Assembly (NCBI RefSeq): GCF_024612015.1
Contig: NZ_CP102512.1
Span: 5,394,001 to 5,458,000 of the forward strand
Reading direction: 5' to 3'
Source: Streptomyces sp. CA-210063
GTDB lineage: Bacteria > Actinomycetota > Actinomycetes > Streptomycetales > Streptomycetaceae
DNA length: 64,000 bases
Positions 33,936 through 42,154 of this stretch are shown here, in pieces (the first letter of the stretch is position 1; every line of letters starts with the position of its first letter). Position numbers and translations under genes: made by a program. The notes below the pieces were generated by a model, which made no database searches, had not been told where the DNA came from, and saw nothing but the letters and a program-made list of their open reading frames with translations.

Positions 33936-35273
33936 TCAGCGCGTCGCCCCGGTGACGATCCAGAGCCCGGAGCGGGAGCGCAGCCACAGGGTCACCATGC
34001 GGGTCGCCATCATCAGCGTCATGGCGGCCCAGAGGGCGGTCAGTCCACCACCGAAGGTGGGGACGAGCAGCGCGGCCGGGATGAAGATCGCCAAGGTCAA
34101 CAACATGGCCCGGGCGAGGTAGGGGCCGTCTCCCGCGCCCATCAGTACGCCGTCGAGCACGAAGACGATTCCGGAGATCGGCTGGGCGAGCGCCACCACG
34201 ATGAAGGCGGGGAGCGCGGCTTCCTGAACTCCCTGGTCGCCGGTGAAGAGCGGAATGAACAAGGGGCGGGCGACGATCACCAGGAGTCCCAGGACGGTAC
34301 CCGTGGCGATCCCCCACTGCACCATGCGCCGGCAGGCCTCGCGGGCGCCCTCGGTGTCACCTGCGCCGAGGTAGCGGCCGATGATGGCCTGCCCGGCGAT
34401 GGCGATCGCGTCCAGGGCGAAGGCGAGCAGGCTCCAGAGCGACAGGATGATCTGGTGCGCGGCGATGTCCTCGTCCCCGAGGCGGGCGGCGACTGCGGTG
34501 GCGATCAGCAAAATCGCACGCAATGAGAGCGTACGGACCAGCAGAGGGACTCCAGCCTGGGCCGAGGCGCGTATGCCGGTGGCGTCGGGGCGCAGTGAGG
34601 CGCCATGCTTGCGGGCACCGCGGATCACGACCCAGAGGTATGCGGCGGCCATGCCGACCTGGGCGATGACCGTGCCCCAGGCGGATCCGGCGATGCCCAG
34701 GTCAGCGCCGTAGACAAGGCCTGCGTTCAGTGCGCCATTGGCGACGAAGCCCGCGACAGCGACGTAAAGGGGTGTCTTCGTGTCCTGGAACCCGCGCAGG
34801 ACGCCGGTGGCGGCGAGCACGACGAGCATGGCCGGGATACCGAGTGCCGAGATCCGTAGATAGGTCGTGGCGTAAGGAGCCGCAGTGTCCGAGGAGCCGA
34901 AGAGAGTCACGAGGGTGGGTGCGGTGGGAACGACGACAGCGACGACGGCGGCCCCGAGCAGCAGGGCGAGCCAGATGCCGTCCATGCCTTGGCGAATCGC
35001 GGCCCGCAGATCGCCGGCCCCCACGCGTCGGGCCACAGCGGCCGTGGTGGCGTACGCCAGGAAGACGAAGACGCTCACCGCAGTGACGAGGAGGGCCGAG
35101 GCGACGCCGAGACCGGCCAGCTGTGCGGTGCCGAGATGGCCGACGATCGCGGTGTCGACCATCAGGAAAAGAGGCTCGGCGACGAGCGCGCCGAAGGCCG
35201 GAACGGCCAGCGAGACGATCTCTCGATCGTGCCGACGCCGGGTGGCTCTGGGGGTCGCGGAAGCCTGTGTCAT
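33936..35273 (-). CDS. MATE-family efflux transporter
   Basis: This 445-residue polytopic protein has about 12 transmembrane segments in two repeats, with LAVPAFGALVAEPLFLMVDTAIVGHLG at the start, the MatE/DinF signature. Such transporters export cationic drugs or metabolites using Na+ or H+. ATG 35273 is used; an upstream TTG 35282 with GGAAG before it is possible. An imperfect 32-bp palindrome lies 29 bp upstream and may be an operator. Confidence 0.9.
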   Translation of the reverse strand: MTQASATPRATRRRHDREIVSLAVPAFGALVAEPLFLMVDTAIVGHLGTAQLAGLGVASALLVTAVSVFVFLAYATTAAVARRVGAGDLRAAIRQGMDGIWLALLLGAAVVAVVVPTAPTLVTLFGSSDTAAPYATTYLRISALGIPAMLVVLAATGVLRGFQDTKTPLYVAVAGFVANGALNAGLVYGADLGIAGSAWGTVIAQVGMAAAYLWVVIRGARKHGASLRPDATGIRASAQAGVPLLVRTLSLRAILLIATAVAARLGDEDIAAHQIILSLWSLLAFALDAIAIAGQAIIGRYLGAGDTEGAREACRRMVQWGIATGTVLGLLVIVARPLFIPLFTGDQGVQEAALPAFIVVALAQPISGIVFVLDGVLMGAGDGPYLARAMLLTLAIFIPAALLVPTFGGGLTALWAAMTLMMATRMVTLWLRSRSGLWIVTGATR

Positions 35274-35301
35274 GAGCACCAATCTAATCTTCCACAGGTA
35301 A

Positions 35302-35333
35302 GAGATGCAATGTACTAATGCCTATTACATCTC
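35302..35333. promoter_or_regulatory. Candidate operator for the MATE gene
   Basis: GAGATGyAAT...ATTrCATCTC is an imperfect 32-bp palindrome (outer six bases perfect, three more matched) in an AT-richer patch 29 bp upstream of the MATE start. The cognate regulator is unknown. Confidence 0.4.
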
Positions 35334-35461
35334 GCATGGTCGGGTGCGCTGTCGGGCACTGATCGTGATGATCTTGATCCAGTCGGGAAAGTTTTTCTTC
35401 TGCACAGCCGGTGGACGCTAAAGATGCAGGTCAGAGTGGTTCTCATGGAAAGGGCGAGGTC

Positions 35462-35550
35462 TTGTTCACAGGCCTGTCCACCGAGTCGTGCACAGGTTTT
35501 GCGGGGTTCTCCACAGCATCTGGAGCGTCGTCCACATGGCCTGTGGATAA
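35462..35550. promoter_or_regulatory. DnaA-box cluster upstream of dnaB
   Basis: There are four candidate boxes: TTGTTCACA (35462), TTCTCCACA (35507), TCGTCCACA (35528), each one base from consensus, and a perfect TTATCCACA on the minus strand at 35542-35550. Confidence 0.55.
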
Positions 35551-35731
35551 CCAGATTGGCTGACGGTGCCGACGGGCCTACGGTGGTGCGACGCCCGCTC
35601 CTCGGCAGATCACGGAAACCTCGGAAAACCGACGCGCCAGAACCGGAGTTGGGCCTCTCACTTGTCAGTGTCGTGCCGTAGAAATGAGAAGCACGGCGAG
35701 GTCCGCTCGGCGGACGGGAGGAGGCCGCTCG

Positions 35732-37207
35732 GTGAGCATTTCCGAGCCCTTGGACGACCCGTGGGCCGACAGCGGGCCCAGTGATCGTCTGCCCTCCTCC
35801 CGCCGCCGCCAGGACGGCGGTCGCAGCAGGGACGAACGGCACGACCGAGGCCGGGACAACGCGGAGTGGGATGGCGGAGGATCGGCCTTCGAACGCGTAC
35901 CACCGCAGGACCTGGACGCCGAGCAGTCCGTTCTCGGCGGCATGCTGCTGTCCAAGGACGCCATCGCCGACGTGGTCGAGATCCTCAAGGGCCCCGACTT
36001 CTACAAACCGGCACACGAGACCATCTACCAGGCGATCCTCGACGTCTACGCCAAGGGCGAGCCCGCCGACCCCATCACCATCGCCGCCGAGCTCACCAAG
36101 CGCGGCGAGATCACCAAGGTCGGCGGCGCCTCCTATCTGCACACCCTCGTCCAGACGGTGCCGACGGCGGCGAACGCGGAGTACTACGCGGAGATCGTCC
36201 ATGAGCGTGCCGTCCTGCGCCGCCTCGTCGAGGCCGGCACCCGCATCACCCAGATGGGATACGCGGCCGACGACGACGTGGACGAGATCGTCAACAGAGC
36301 CCAGGCCGAGATCTTCGCGGTCACCGAGCAGCGCACCACCGAGGACTATCTGCCGCTCGGCGACATCATGGAGGGCGCGCTCGACGAGATCGAGGCGATC
36401 GGTTCGCGGTCGGGGGAGATGACCGGTGTGCCGACCGGCTTCACCGACCTCGACCAGCTCACCAACGGCCTGCACCCGGGACAGATGATCATCATCGCGG
36501 CCCGTCCCGCCATGGGTAAGTCCACGCTGGCACTGGACTTCGCGCGCGCCTGTTCGATCAAGCACAACATGCCGAGCGTGATCTTCTCGCTCGAAATGGG
36601 CCGCAACGAGATCGCGATGCGTCTGCTGTCGGCCGAGGCGCGCGTGGCCCTGCACCACATGCGGTCCGGCACGATGACCGACGAGGACTGGACGCGCCTC
36701 GCCCGCCGGATGCCGGACGTCTCGGCCGCGCCGCTCTACATCGACGACTCCCCGAACCTGTCGATGATGGAGATCCGTGCCAAGTGCCGGCGTCTGAAGC
36801 AGCGCAACGACCTGAAGCTCGTGATCATCGACTATCTGCAGCTCATGCAGTCCGGTGGCAAGCGGTCCGAGAGTCGCCAGCAGGAAGTCTCGGACATGTC
36901 GCGAAACCTGAAGCTGCTGGCCAAGGAGCTGGAGCTGCCGGTGATCGCACTGTCACAGCTCAACCGTGGTCCCGAGCAGCGTACGGACAAGAAGCCGATG
37001 GTCTCCGACCTGCGTGAGTCGGGATCGATCGAGCAGGACGCGGACATGGTGATCCTGCTGCACCGAGAGGACGCCTACGAGAAGGAGTCGCCGCGCGCGG
37101 GCGAGGCGGACATCATCGTGGGCAAGCACCGTAACGGTCCGACGGCCACGATCACGGTCGCCTTCCAGGGCCACTACTCACGGTTCGTGGACATGGCGCA
37201 GACCTGA
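35732..37207 (+). CDS. dnaB: Replicative DNA helicase DnaB
   Basis: DnaB is the hexameric helicase that unwinds DNA at the fork. The 491-residue protein has a disordered N-terminal tail of about 55 residues, the DnaB N-terminal domain (PQDLDAEQSVLGGMLL), then the RecA-like ATPase with Walker A ARPAMGKST, VIFSLEMGRNEIAMRLL, Walker B LVIIDYLQLM and HRED...GKHRNGPTA. No intein is visible. GTG 35732 has GGGAGGAGG upstream; an earlier in-frame opening at 35684 is unlikely. Confidence 0.97.
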   Translation: MSISEPLDDPWADSGPSDRLPSSRRRQDGGRSRDERHDRGRDNAEWDGGGSAFERVPPQDLDAEQSVLGGMLLSKDAIADVVEILKGPDFYKPAHETIYQAILDVYAKGEPADPITIAAELTKRGEITKVGGASYLHTLVQTVPTAANAEYYAEIVHERAVLRRLVEAGTRITQMGYAADDDVDEIVNRAQAEIFAVTEQRTTEDYLPLGDIMEGALDEIEAIGSRSGEMTGVPTGFTDLDQLTNGLHPGQMIIIAARPAMGKSTLALDFARACSIKHNMPSVIFSLEMGRNEIAMRLLSAEARVALHHMRSGTMTDEDWTRLARRMPDVSAAPLYIDDSPNLSMMEIRAKCRRLKQRNDLKLVIIDYLQLMQSGGKRSESRQQEVSDMSRNLKLLAKELELPVIALSQLNRGPEQRTDKKPMVSDLRESGSIEQDADMVILLHREDAYEKESPRAGEADIIVGKHRNGPTATITVAFQGHYSRFVDMAQT

Positions 37208-37258
37208 TCCAGCAGAAATGCGCTCGACGCGAGGTGTGGCGCCCGATGGACTTGGTGC

Positions 37259-38644
37259 ATGACGACATCTCAGGAAGAGCTGCTTCCCGCCACGCGCCGG
37301 GCTCTGCTGCATCGCATCGCCGTCGCTCAGGCCGAGGGACGGGCGCCGTCGCTGGTCGCGGCGGTGGTCAGGGGCGGGGAGACGGTGTGGAACGGGGCGC
37401 GGACCTCCGTGGAGGGGCACGCGCCGGACGCGAACGTGCAGTACCGGATCGGCTCGATCACCAAGACCTTCACCGCCGTTCTGGTCCTGCGGCTGCGTGA
37501 CGAGGGCGTGCTGGACCTCGGCGACCCGCTGGACAAGCATCTGCCGGGCACCGGCGCGGGGGAGGCGACCATCGCCGAACTGCTCGCGCACACCGGCGGA
37601 CTGGCGGCCGAGTCGCCGTCGCCCTGGTGGGAGCGGACCCCCGGCTCCCTGCGCCCCGAACTCGCCGATGTGCTCGGCGAGCAGCCCCACCGGCATCCCG
37701 TCGGCCGCCGCTTCCACTATTCCAACCCCGGTTTCACACTCCTCGGCGCCCTCGTCGAACAACTGCGGGGCGCTCCCTGGGAGGACGTCCTGCGTCACGA
37801 GGTGCTCGAACCGCTGGGCCTGCGCCGTACGACGTGGCACCCGGAGGCGCCGCACGCCGGCGGCTGGGCCGTGCATCCCTGGGCGGACGTGATGCTGCCG
37901 GAGCAGGTCGAGGATCTGGGCCGGATGGGCCCGGCTGGGCAACTCTGGTCCACTGCGGCGGACTTGGCGCGCTTCGCGGTCTTCTTGGCCAAGGGGGACG
38001 ATCGTGTGCTGGGCGCGGAGTCCGTCCTGGAGATGCGGACCCCGGCCGCGCCGGGGGAGGCCGCCGATGTGTCGGCCGGGTCGGCGTACGGGCTCGGTAT
38101 GCAGCTTCAGCACCGGGACGGCCGGTTCCTCGTCGGCCACAGCGGTTCGGTTCCCGGCTTCCTCGCGAACCTGACGATCAGCGTCGAGGACGATGTGGCG
38201 GCCGTCGTGTTGGCCAACTGCACCTCCGGGCCGGTGGTGTCGGAGGTGGCCGCCGACCTCGTACGCATCGTGGCGGCGGCCGAGCCCCGGATTCCCGAGC
38301 CGTGGATGCCGCTGCCTCAAGTGGACCGCTCGGTCCTGGAGCTGGCCGGACCTTGGTACTGGGGCACGCACAGCTTCGTGCTGCGACTCGTCGCCGACGG
38401 AGGCGTCTCGTTGGAGCCGCTGTCCGCCACGCTGCGCAGTGCTCGGTTCCGGCCCAACGACGACGGCAGTTGGGTTGGGCTCAACGGCTACTTCGCCGGA
38501 GAGCTCCTACGGGCTGTACGAAGGCCTGACGGGACCGTGAGCCACCTGGACCTCGGGTCCTTCGTGTTCACGCGTCAGCCGTACGACGAGGGGGCTCCGG
38601 TGCCGGGTGGAGTGGATCCCGAAGGCTGGCGCGGGATCTCGTAG
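37259..38644 (+). CDS. Serine hydrolase, class C beta-lactamase/DD-peptidase family
   Basis: This 461-residue protein has the active-site motifs SITK (S66-K69), YSN (154-156) and HSG (294-296), in the order of class C beta-lactamases, esterases and DD-peptidases. There is no clear signal peptide, so it may be cytoplasmic, and an esterase or peptidase role is as likely as lactamase activity. A C-terminal beta-rich domain (about 345-461) follows the catalytic domain. It starts 51 bp after dnaB. Confidence 0.85.
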   Translation: MTTSQEELLPATRRALLHRIAVAQAEGRAPSLVAAVVRGGETVWNGARTSVEGHAPDANVQYRIGSITKTFTAVLVLRLRDEGVLDLGDPLDKHLPGTGAGEATIAELLAHTGGLAAESPSPWWERTPGSLRPELADVLGEQPHRHPVGRRFHYSNPGFTLLGALVEQLRGAPWEDVLRHEVLEPLGLRRTTWHPEAPHAGGWAVHPWADVMLPEQVEDLGRMGPAGQLWSTAADLARFAVFLAKGDDRVLGAESVLEMRTPAAPGEAADVSAGSAYGLGMQLQHRDGRFLVGHSGSVPGFLANLTISVEDDVAAVVLANCTSGPVVSEVAADLVRIVAAAEPRIPEPWMPLPQVDRSVLELAGPWYWGTHSFVLRLVADGGVSLEPLSATLRSARFRPNDDGSWVGLNGYFAGELLRAVRRPDGTVSHLDLGSFVFTRQPYDEGAPVPGGVDPEGWRGIS

Positions 38645-38681
38645 GCGTCGTTCTGGCGATGGTGGGGTTCTCGTTCGCCTT

Positions 38682-38695
38682 GTTTCACGTGAAAC
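38682..38695. other. parS site 11
   Basis: Exact GTTTCACGTGAAAC, followed 5 bp later by a lone right half-site GTGAAAC (38701-38707), between convergent genes. Confidence 0.9.
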
Positions 38696-38737
38696 ACTGC
38701 GTGAAACAGCGCCCCACAGGCACTACCGGGCCGCTCC

Positions 38738-39190
38738 TCACAGCGGCCGTTTGAAGCCCACGTGGGTCGCTTCGAAGCCGAGCCGCTCGTAGAAACGGTG
38801 GGCGTCGGTGCGTGTGGCGTCGGACGTCAGCTGCACCAACTGGCAGCCCCGGTGCCGTGATGCGCCGATCGCCCACTCGATGAGCTGCGTGCCGAGACCG
38901 CTGCCGCGCTCATCGACGTGGACGCGTACACCTTCGATGATCGAGCGGGTGGCACCACGTCTGGAGAGCCCGGGGATGATCGTGAGCTGAAGCGTGCCGA
39001 CGACACGGCCCTCGCGAACGGCGACCACCACGTGCTGGTTCGGATCGCCCCTCAGGTGCTCCAGCGCGGTGAAGTACGGGGCCAGGTCGTCCGGCGACTC
39101 GCGTTGAGCTCCCAAGGGATCGTCGGCCAGCATCGCGACGATCTCCGGGACGTCGACCTTGGTCGCCGGGCGAATTTCAAGATCTCCCAT
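38738..39190 (-). CDS. GNAT-family N-acetyltransferase
   Basis: This 150-residue single-domain GNAT has the acetyl-CoA motif VDERGSGLGTQLIEWAI (about 92-108) and the C-terminal SDATRTDAHRFYERLGF segment. The substrate is unknown. Its start lies 10 bp beyond the end of the decayed marR gene, so the two were probably once cotranscribed. Confidence 0.87.
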   Translation of the reverse strand: MGDLEIRPATKVDVPEIVAMLADDPLGAQRESPDDLAPYFTALEHLRGDPNQHVVVAVREGRVVGTLQLTIIPGLSRRGATRSIIEGVRVHVDERGSGLGTQLIEWAIGASRHRGCQLVQLTSDATRTDAHRFYERLGFEATHVGFKRPL

Positions 39191-39199
39191 GGACGCACC

Positions 39200-39577
39200 C
39201 TACGCAGGCGCGTTGAGTGCCTCCACCACGCGGACCAGAGGGGCCAGCTCAGGGTTCTTCGCCGCCTCGTCGAGAACTCCGCGCAGGGCGGCGTCATTTG
39301 GTGGGGCGTGCCTCCGCGAGAAGCTTGAGGCCGGCCTCGGAGACGTCGGTGTAGATGCCGCGACGGTCGGTCGGGCACGGGTAGCGCGCGAGGAGACCGC
39401 GGTCCTCCAGACGGGTGATCAGCCGGGTGGCGGCGCTCTTGCTGAGGACCACCGCGTCGGCGACCTGCTTCATCTGCAGGTGCCCGCCTTCGCCGTCGTG
39501 CTGGCGGCTCAGTACGTCGAGCAGGGAGTACTCGCGCACGCTCAGACCGTGGCCGGACTGCAGTGCGCGTTCGCTGC
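39200..39577 (-). pseudogene. marR-family regulator remnant (5' deleted, frameshifted)
   Basis: The minus strand encodes a MarR core: HGLSVREYSLLDVLSRQ, then MKQVADAVVLSKSAATRLITRLEDRGLLARYPCPTDRRG, with the winged helix DRRGIYTDVSEAGLKLL. The frame ends at ...ARPTK-stop (39294). One base over, the natural C-terminus continues as DAALRGVLDEAAKNPELAP and on to a TAG at 39200-39202, so an A-run at about 39295-39297 carries a one-base insertion. The N-terminal 35 or so residues and the promoter are missing, replaced at about 39570-39590 by MFS remnant sequence. The upstream limit is approximate. Confidence 0.8.
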
Positions 39578-39586
39578 GGGACCGAT

Positions 39587-40034
39587 CCTCCCGTGCAACA
39601 AGGAGACCGTAGCGAACGTCGTCGGAGTCCCGCTGGGCACCCTCATCGGTCAGTCCGTCGGCTGGCGGGTCACCTTCGCCGGAGTGGCCGCGCTGGGTGT
39701 CGTCGGTCTGCTGGGAATCGCCCGGCTGGTTCCCGAAATGCCCAGGCCGGAGGAGGTGCGCCTGCGCCACGAAGTGGCCGCCTTCAAGAACGTCCAGGTC
39801 CTGCTCGCCATGGCGATGACGGTGCTGGGCTTCGGCGGTGTCTTCGCAGCCATCGCCTACATCGCGCCGATGATGACGCACGTCGCCGGCTTCGTGGGCG
39901 GCAACCTCGTGGGCGGCAAGTACGCGGACCGCGGGCTGATGTCCATGCGGTACGTCGGGTGCCCTGGCCGTCGTCCTCGCACTGCGGGAGCGGGAGTGGG
40001 AACTGCCGAGCAGCGGGCAGCCGTCCACCGCTGA
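39587..40034 (+). pseudogene. MFS transporter remnant with deletions
   Basis: The plus strand encodes the middle of a DHA1-type MFS exporter: ANVVGVPLGTLIGQSVGWRVTFAGVAALG, the central loop, then VLLAMAMTVLGFGGVFAAIAY. The frame then jumps from MMTHVAGF to VGGNLVGGKYADRGLM, implying an internal deletion of a membrane span. A later piece reads ALAVVLALRERE in another frame. The N-terminal half (about 130 residues), start codon and most of the C-terminal half are absent. It lies divergent from the marR remnant, as a regulator and its exporter would. Confidence 0.75.
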
Positions 40035-40071
40035 CCGCCGACGGCCGGCCGCACCCGCTGGGACCCGCGCT

Positions 40072-40959
40072 TCAGCACGCCGCCACGGTCAGCGGGGCGA
40101 ACCGCCGGGACCAGTCACCCGGCAGCTCGGAAACTCCGTACGTCATCACCGAGTTGAAGGCGATCGACGTCAGGCCGCGTTCCTTCACCCACGTCAGCAG
40201 TTCCTCATGGCGTACGTCGATGTCGGTGCGCAACGGCCGGTCGGTGTGGGCGGCCAGGGAGGCGATCAGCGCCTTGGCCGTCTGCGTGTCCCGGGCGATC
40301 AGCGGGCCGACGACATGGTCGTCCATGTTGGGCCAGGCGGCCGTGTATCCGATGATCCGGCCGTTCTCCTCGGCCACGCGCAGCTGATCGGCGAAAGCGG
40401 GGAGCCGGGTGAGGATGTGGGTGCGATCCGTGCCGAAGACTTCTTCGTCGAGCCGGACGATCGTGGTGAGGTCCTCGGCCGTGGCCGGGCGCGTGGGGAC
40501 CGAGGGATCAGGGCCGCCCGGTGTGAAGTGCCCACGAACCATCTCGGCCTGTCCGATGATCTTGAAACCCAGTTCCTCATAGAGCGGACGTCCGTACGGA
40601 GTCGCGTGCAGGGTCAGCGGGGTCGTACCCATCTCCGAGAGGACATGGCGCATCAGACGGCGGCCGATGCCCTGGCGGGCGTGCCGCTCGGCGACCAGAA
40701 CCATGCCGATCGCCCCCAGAACCGGACGGCCCGCCGGGCCGTACTCGGTTACTACACAGGCGGTGACGAGACCACCCTCGGGGTCATCGATGCCGTACCC
40801 GGTCCCGGCCGTGAGGAGCAGCCCCCACTTGTGTTCCTCACGGGGCCAGCCCCGGTCCTCGGACAGATCGGCGCAGGCGGTGAGATCGCGAGGCGTCAGA
40901 CGGCGGATGGGCAGGGCGGCGGGGGAAGGTGTCGGCACGCAGGTCAGGCTGTCCGACAC
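40072..40959 (-). CDS. Two-domain GNAT acetyltransferase
   Basis: This 295-residue protein has an N-terminal GNAT domain (about 15-140) with the acetyl-CoA loop RHARQGIGRRLMRHVL and the ATPYGRPLYEELGF segment. A second GNAT-like domain (about 150-290) carries NGRIIGYTAAW. The layout matches actinobacterial tandem GNATs; the substrate is unknown. The start is at 40959 and overlaps no neighbour. Confidence 0.83.
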   Translation of the reverse strand: MSDSLTCVPTPSPAALPIRRLTPRDLTACADLSEDRGWPREEHKWGLLLTAGTGYGIDDPEGGLVTACVVTEYGPAGRPVLGAIGMVLVAERHARQGIGRRLMRHVLSEMGTTPLTLHATPYGRPLYEELGFKIIGQAEMVRGHFTPGGPDPSVPTRPATAEDLTTIVRLDEEVFGTDRTHILTRLPAFADQLRVAEENGRIIGYTAAWPNMDDHVVGPLIARDTQTAKALIASLAAHTDRPLRTDIDVRHEELLTWVKERGLTSIAFNSVMTYGVSELPGDWSRRFAPLTVAAC

Positions 40960-41035
40960 GAGCCCTTGGCGTCCACCGGTTTGCGGTCAGACGTACGCCC
41001 TTTTGGCCATCTCGTGCACAACCGCACAGCGCGCG

Positions 41036-41063
41036 GACCGATGTTTCACGTGAAACATCGGTC
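41036..41063. repeat. 28-bp perfect palindrome centred on parS 12
   Basis: The arms 41036-41049 and 41050-41063 are exact reverse complements, GACCGATGTTTCAC and its complement, with parS in the centre. It lies in the short divergent promoter region between the GNAT and HAD genes. Confidence 0.92.
41043..41056. other. parS site 12
   Basis: Exact GTTTCACGTGAAAC at the centre of the 28-bp palindrome, 48 bp before the HAD gene start. Confidence 0.92.
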
Positions 41064-41103
41064 TCCAGCCACATGCGTGCAGGCATGGTTAGTCTCGGCT
41101 CCC

Positions 41104-41736
41104 ATGACACGACTGCACCTGTTCGACTTGGACGGGACTCTGCTCCACCGCACGGCGGCCCCGGTCGAGATCTCGCGGCAGCTCGGCCTGGACAAAGAGA
41201 TCGCCGAGCTCGAACGGGACTTCGTTACGCGGCGCATCGACTCACGGGCGTACGCACAGCTCGTCCACGGTCTGTGGGCCGGGCTCACCGAGAGCCATGT
41301 CGTCGCGGCCTTCGAGGGTGCGCCGTGGCTTCGGCGCATTCGGGACACCTGGGCCGAGATCCGGGACCGGGGGGAGTACTGCGCCGTCATCTCGCTCTCG
41401 CCCTCTTTCTTCGTTGAGCGGCTCACGGCCTGGGGTGTGCACGCGGCGTACGGTTCGCGCTTCCCCTCGGTGCCCTTCGCCGAGCCCGTCGATCCGGCCG
41501 GGATCCTCACACCGGCGGCCAAGGTGGAGATCGCGGATCGGCTCTGCGCGAAGTTCGGGCTGACCCGCGCCGATTGCGTCGCATACGGCGACTCCCTCTC
41601 CGACGCGGAACTCTTCGGTACTGTTCCGATCTCGGTCGCCGTGAATGCCGATCGGCATCTGGTGGGGCTCGCCACTCACTCGTACATGGGGCAGGATCTG
41701 TGGGATGTCTATGAATTAGTGCGACGCGCCCGGTAA
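41104..41736 (+). CDS. HAD-superfamily phosphatase (SerB-like)
   Basis: This 210-residue HAD hydrolase has motif I LFDLDGTLL (nucleophile D8, acid D10), motif II with a Ser in AVISLSPSFF, and motif IV GDSLSDAELF. The small helical cap resembles phosphoserine-phosphatase-type (IB) HAD enzymes. The physiological substrate is not evident. Confidence 0.87.
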   Translation: MTRLHLFDLDGTLLHRTAAPVEISRQLGLDKEIAELERDFVTRRIDSRAYAQLVHGLWAGLTESHVVAAFEGAPWLRRIRDTWAEIRDRGEYCAVISLSPSFFVERLTAWGVHAAYGSRFPSVPFAEPVDPAGILTPAAKVEIADRLCAKFGLTRADCVAYGDSLSDAELFGTVPISVAVNADRHLVGLATHSYMGQDLWDVYELVRRAR

Positions 41737-42154
41737 TTGAAGGAATTGTTGATTCGCGCCCGTTGAATTCCCGGCACGGCAAGGGGGGACTTGTGTGTGG
41801 CGCGCCTGCCGGTAGGGTCGAGTCCGGTTCGTGTCCGAAGCGAGATGCAGTCGTCTCATGTCGCGGGTGCGAACGCAGCTCAATGCAGCCTAACCGGACA
41901 GGGAGATCGAGGACCTGCGTTTGCCGTTACGCGGTGGGGGCGTTCGTGAGCTGTGGAACGCTGCGGTGAGTGCTGCGGCTCACGTCACACTCTCACCTAC
42001 TTGTCCGTACGGAGCGGGAACCCGGATTGAATGTGGCCGCATTGGTCGTCGGGAACGAACGGGGAAAAGCAAGGCCGTCCGCGGGGGAAAGCGTGCGACT
42101 TCCGACTGGGGAAGCGCGCAGATCGACCGAAAGATGCTCGAGGCGAGGCACACC
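41737..42154 (+). promoter_or_regulatory. Leader region of the flavohemoprotein gene
   Basis: The region begins with an AT-rich patch after the HAD stop. A candidate promoter has TTGTGT near 41790 and TAGGGT near 41812 with a 16-bp spacer, implying a leader of more than 300 bases. I saw no recognizable riboswitch or obvious NsrR/HypR-type site. Confidence 0.35.

Larger units (their letters stand above)
35274..35731. promoter_or_regulatory. MATE-dnaB divergent intergenic region with DnaA-box cluster
   Basis: This 458-bp region holds a palindrome near the MATE promoter (35302-35333) and, on the dnaB side, a cluster of DnaA-box-like sequences (35462-35550). No gene is evident. Confidence 0.6.

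Noticed and set aside
37259..38644. Secreted antibiotic-resistance beta-lactamase
   Set aside because: The motifs fit class C serine hydrolases, but no signal peptide is visible, so resistance cannot be claimed.
39294..40028. 244-codon minus-strand frame seeming to be a full MarR protein
   Set aside because: Only about the last 95 codons are MarR-like; the rest is antisense of the MFS remnant, so the gene is broken.
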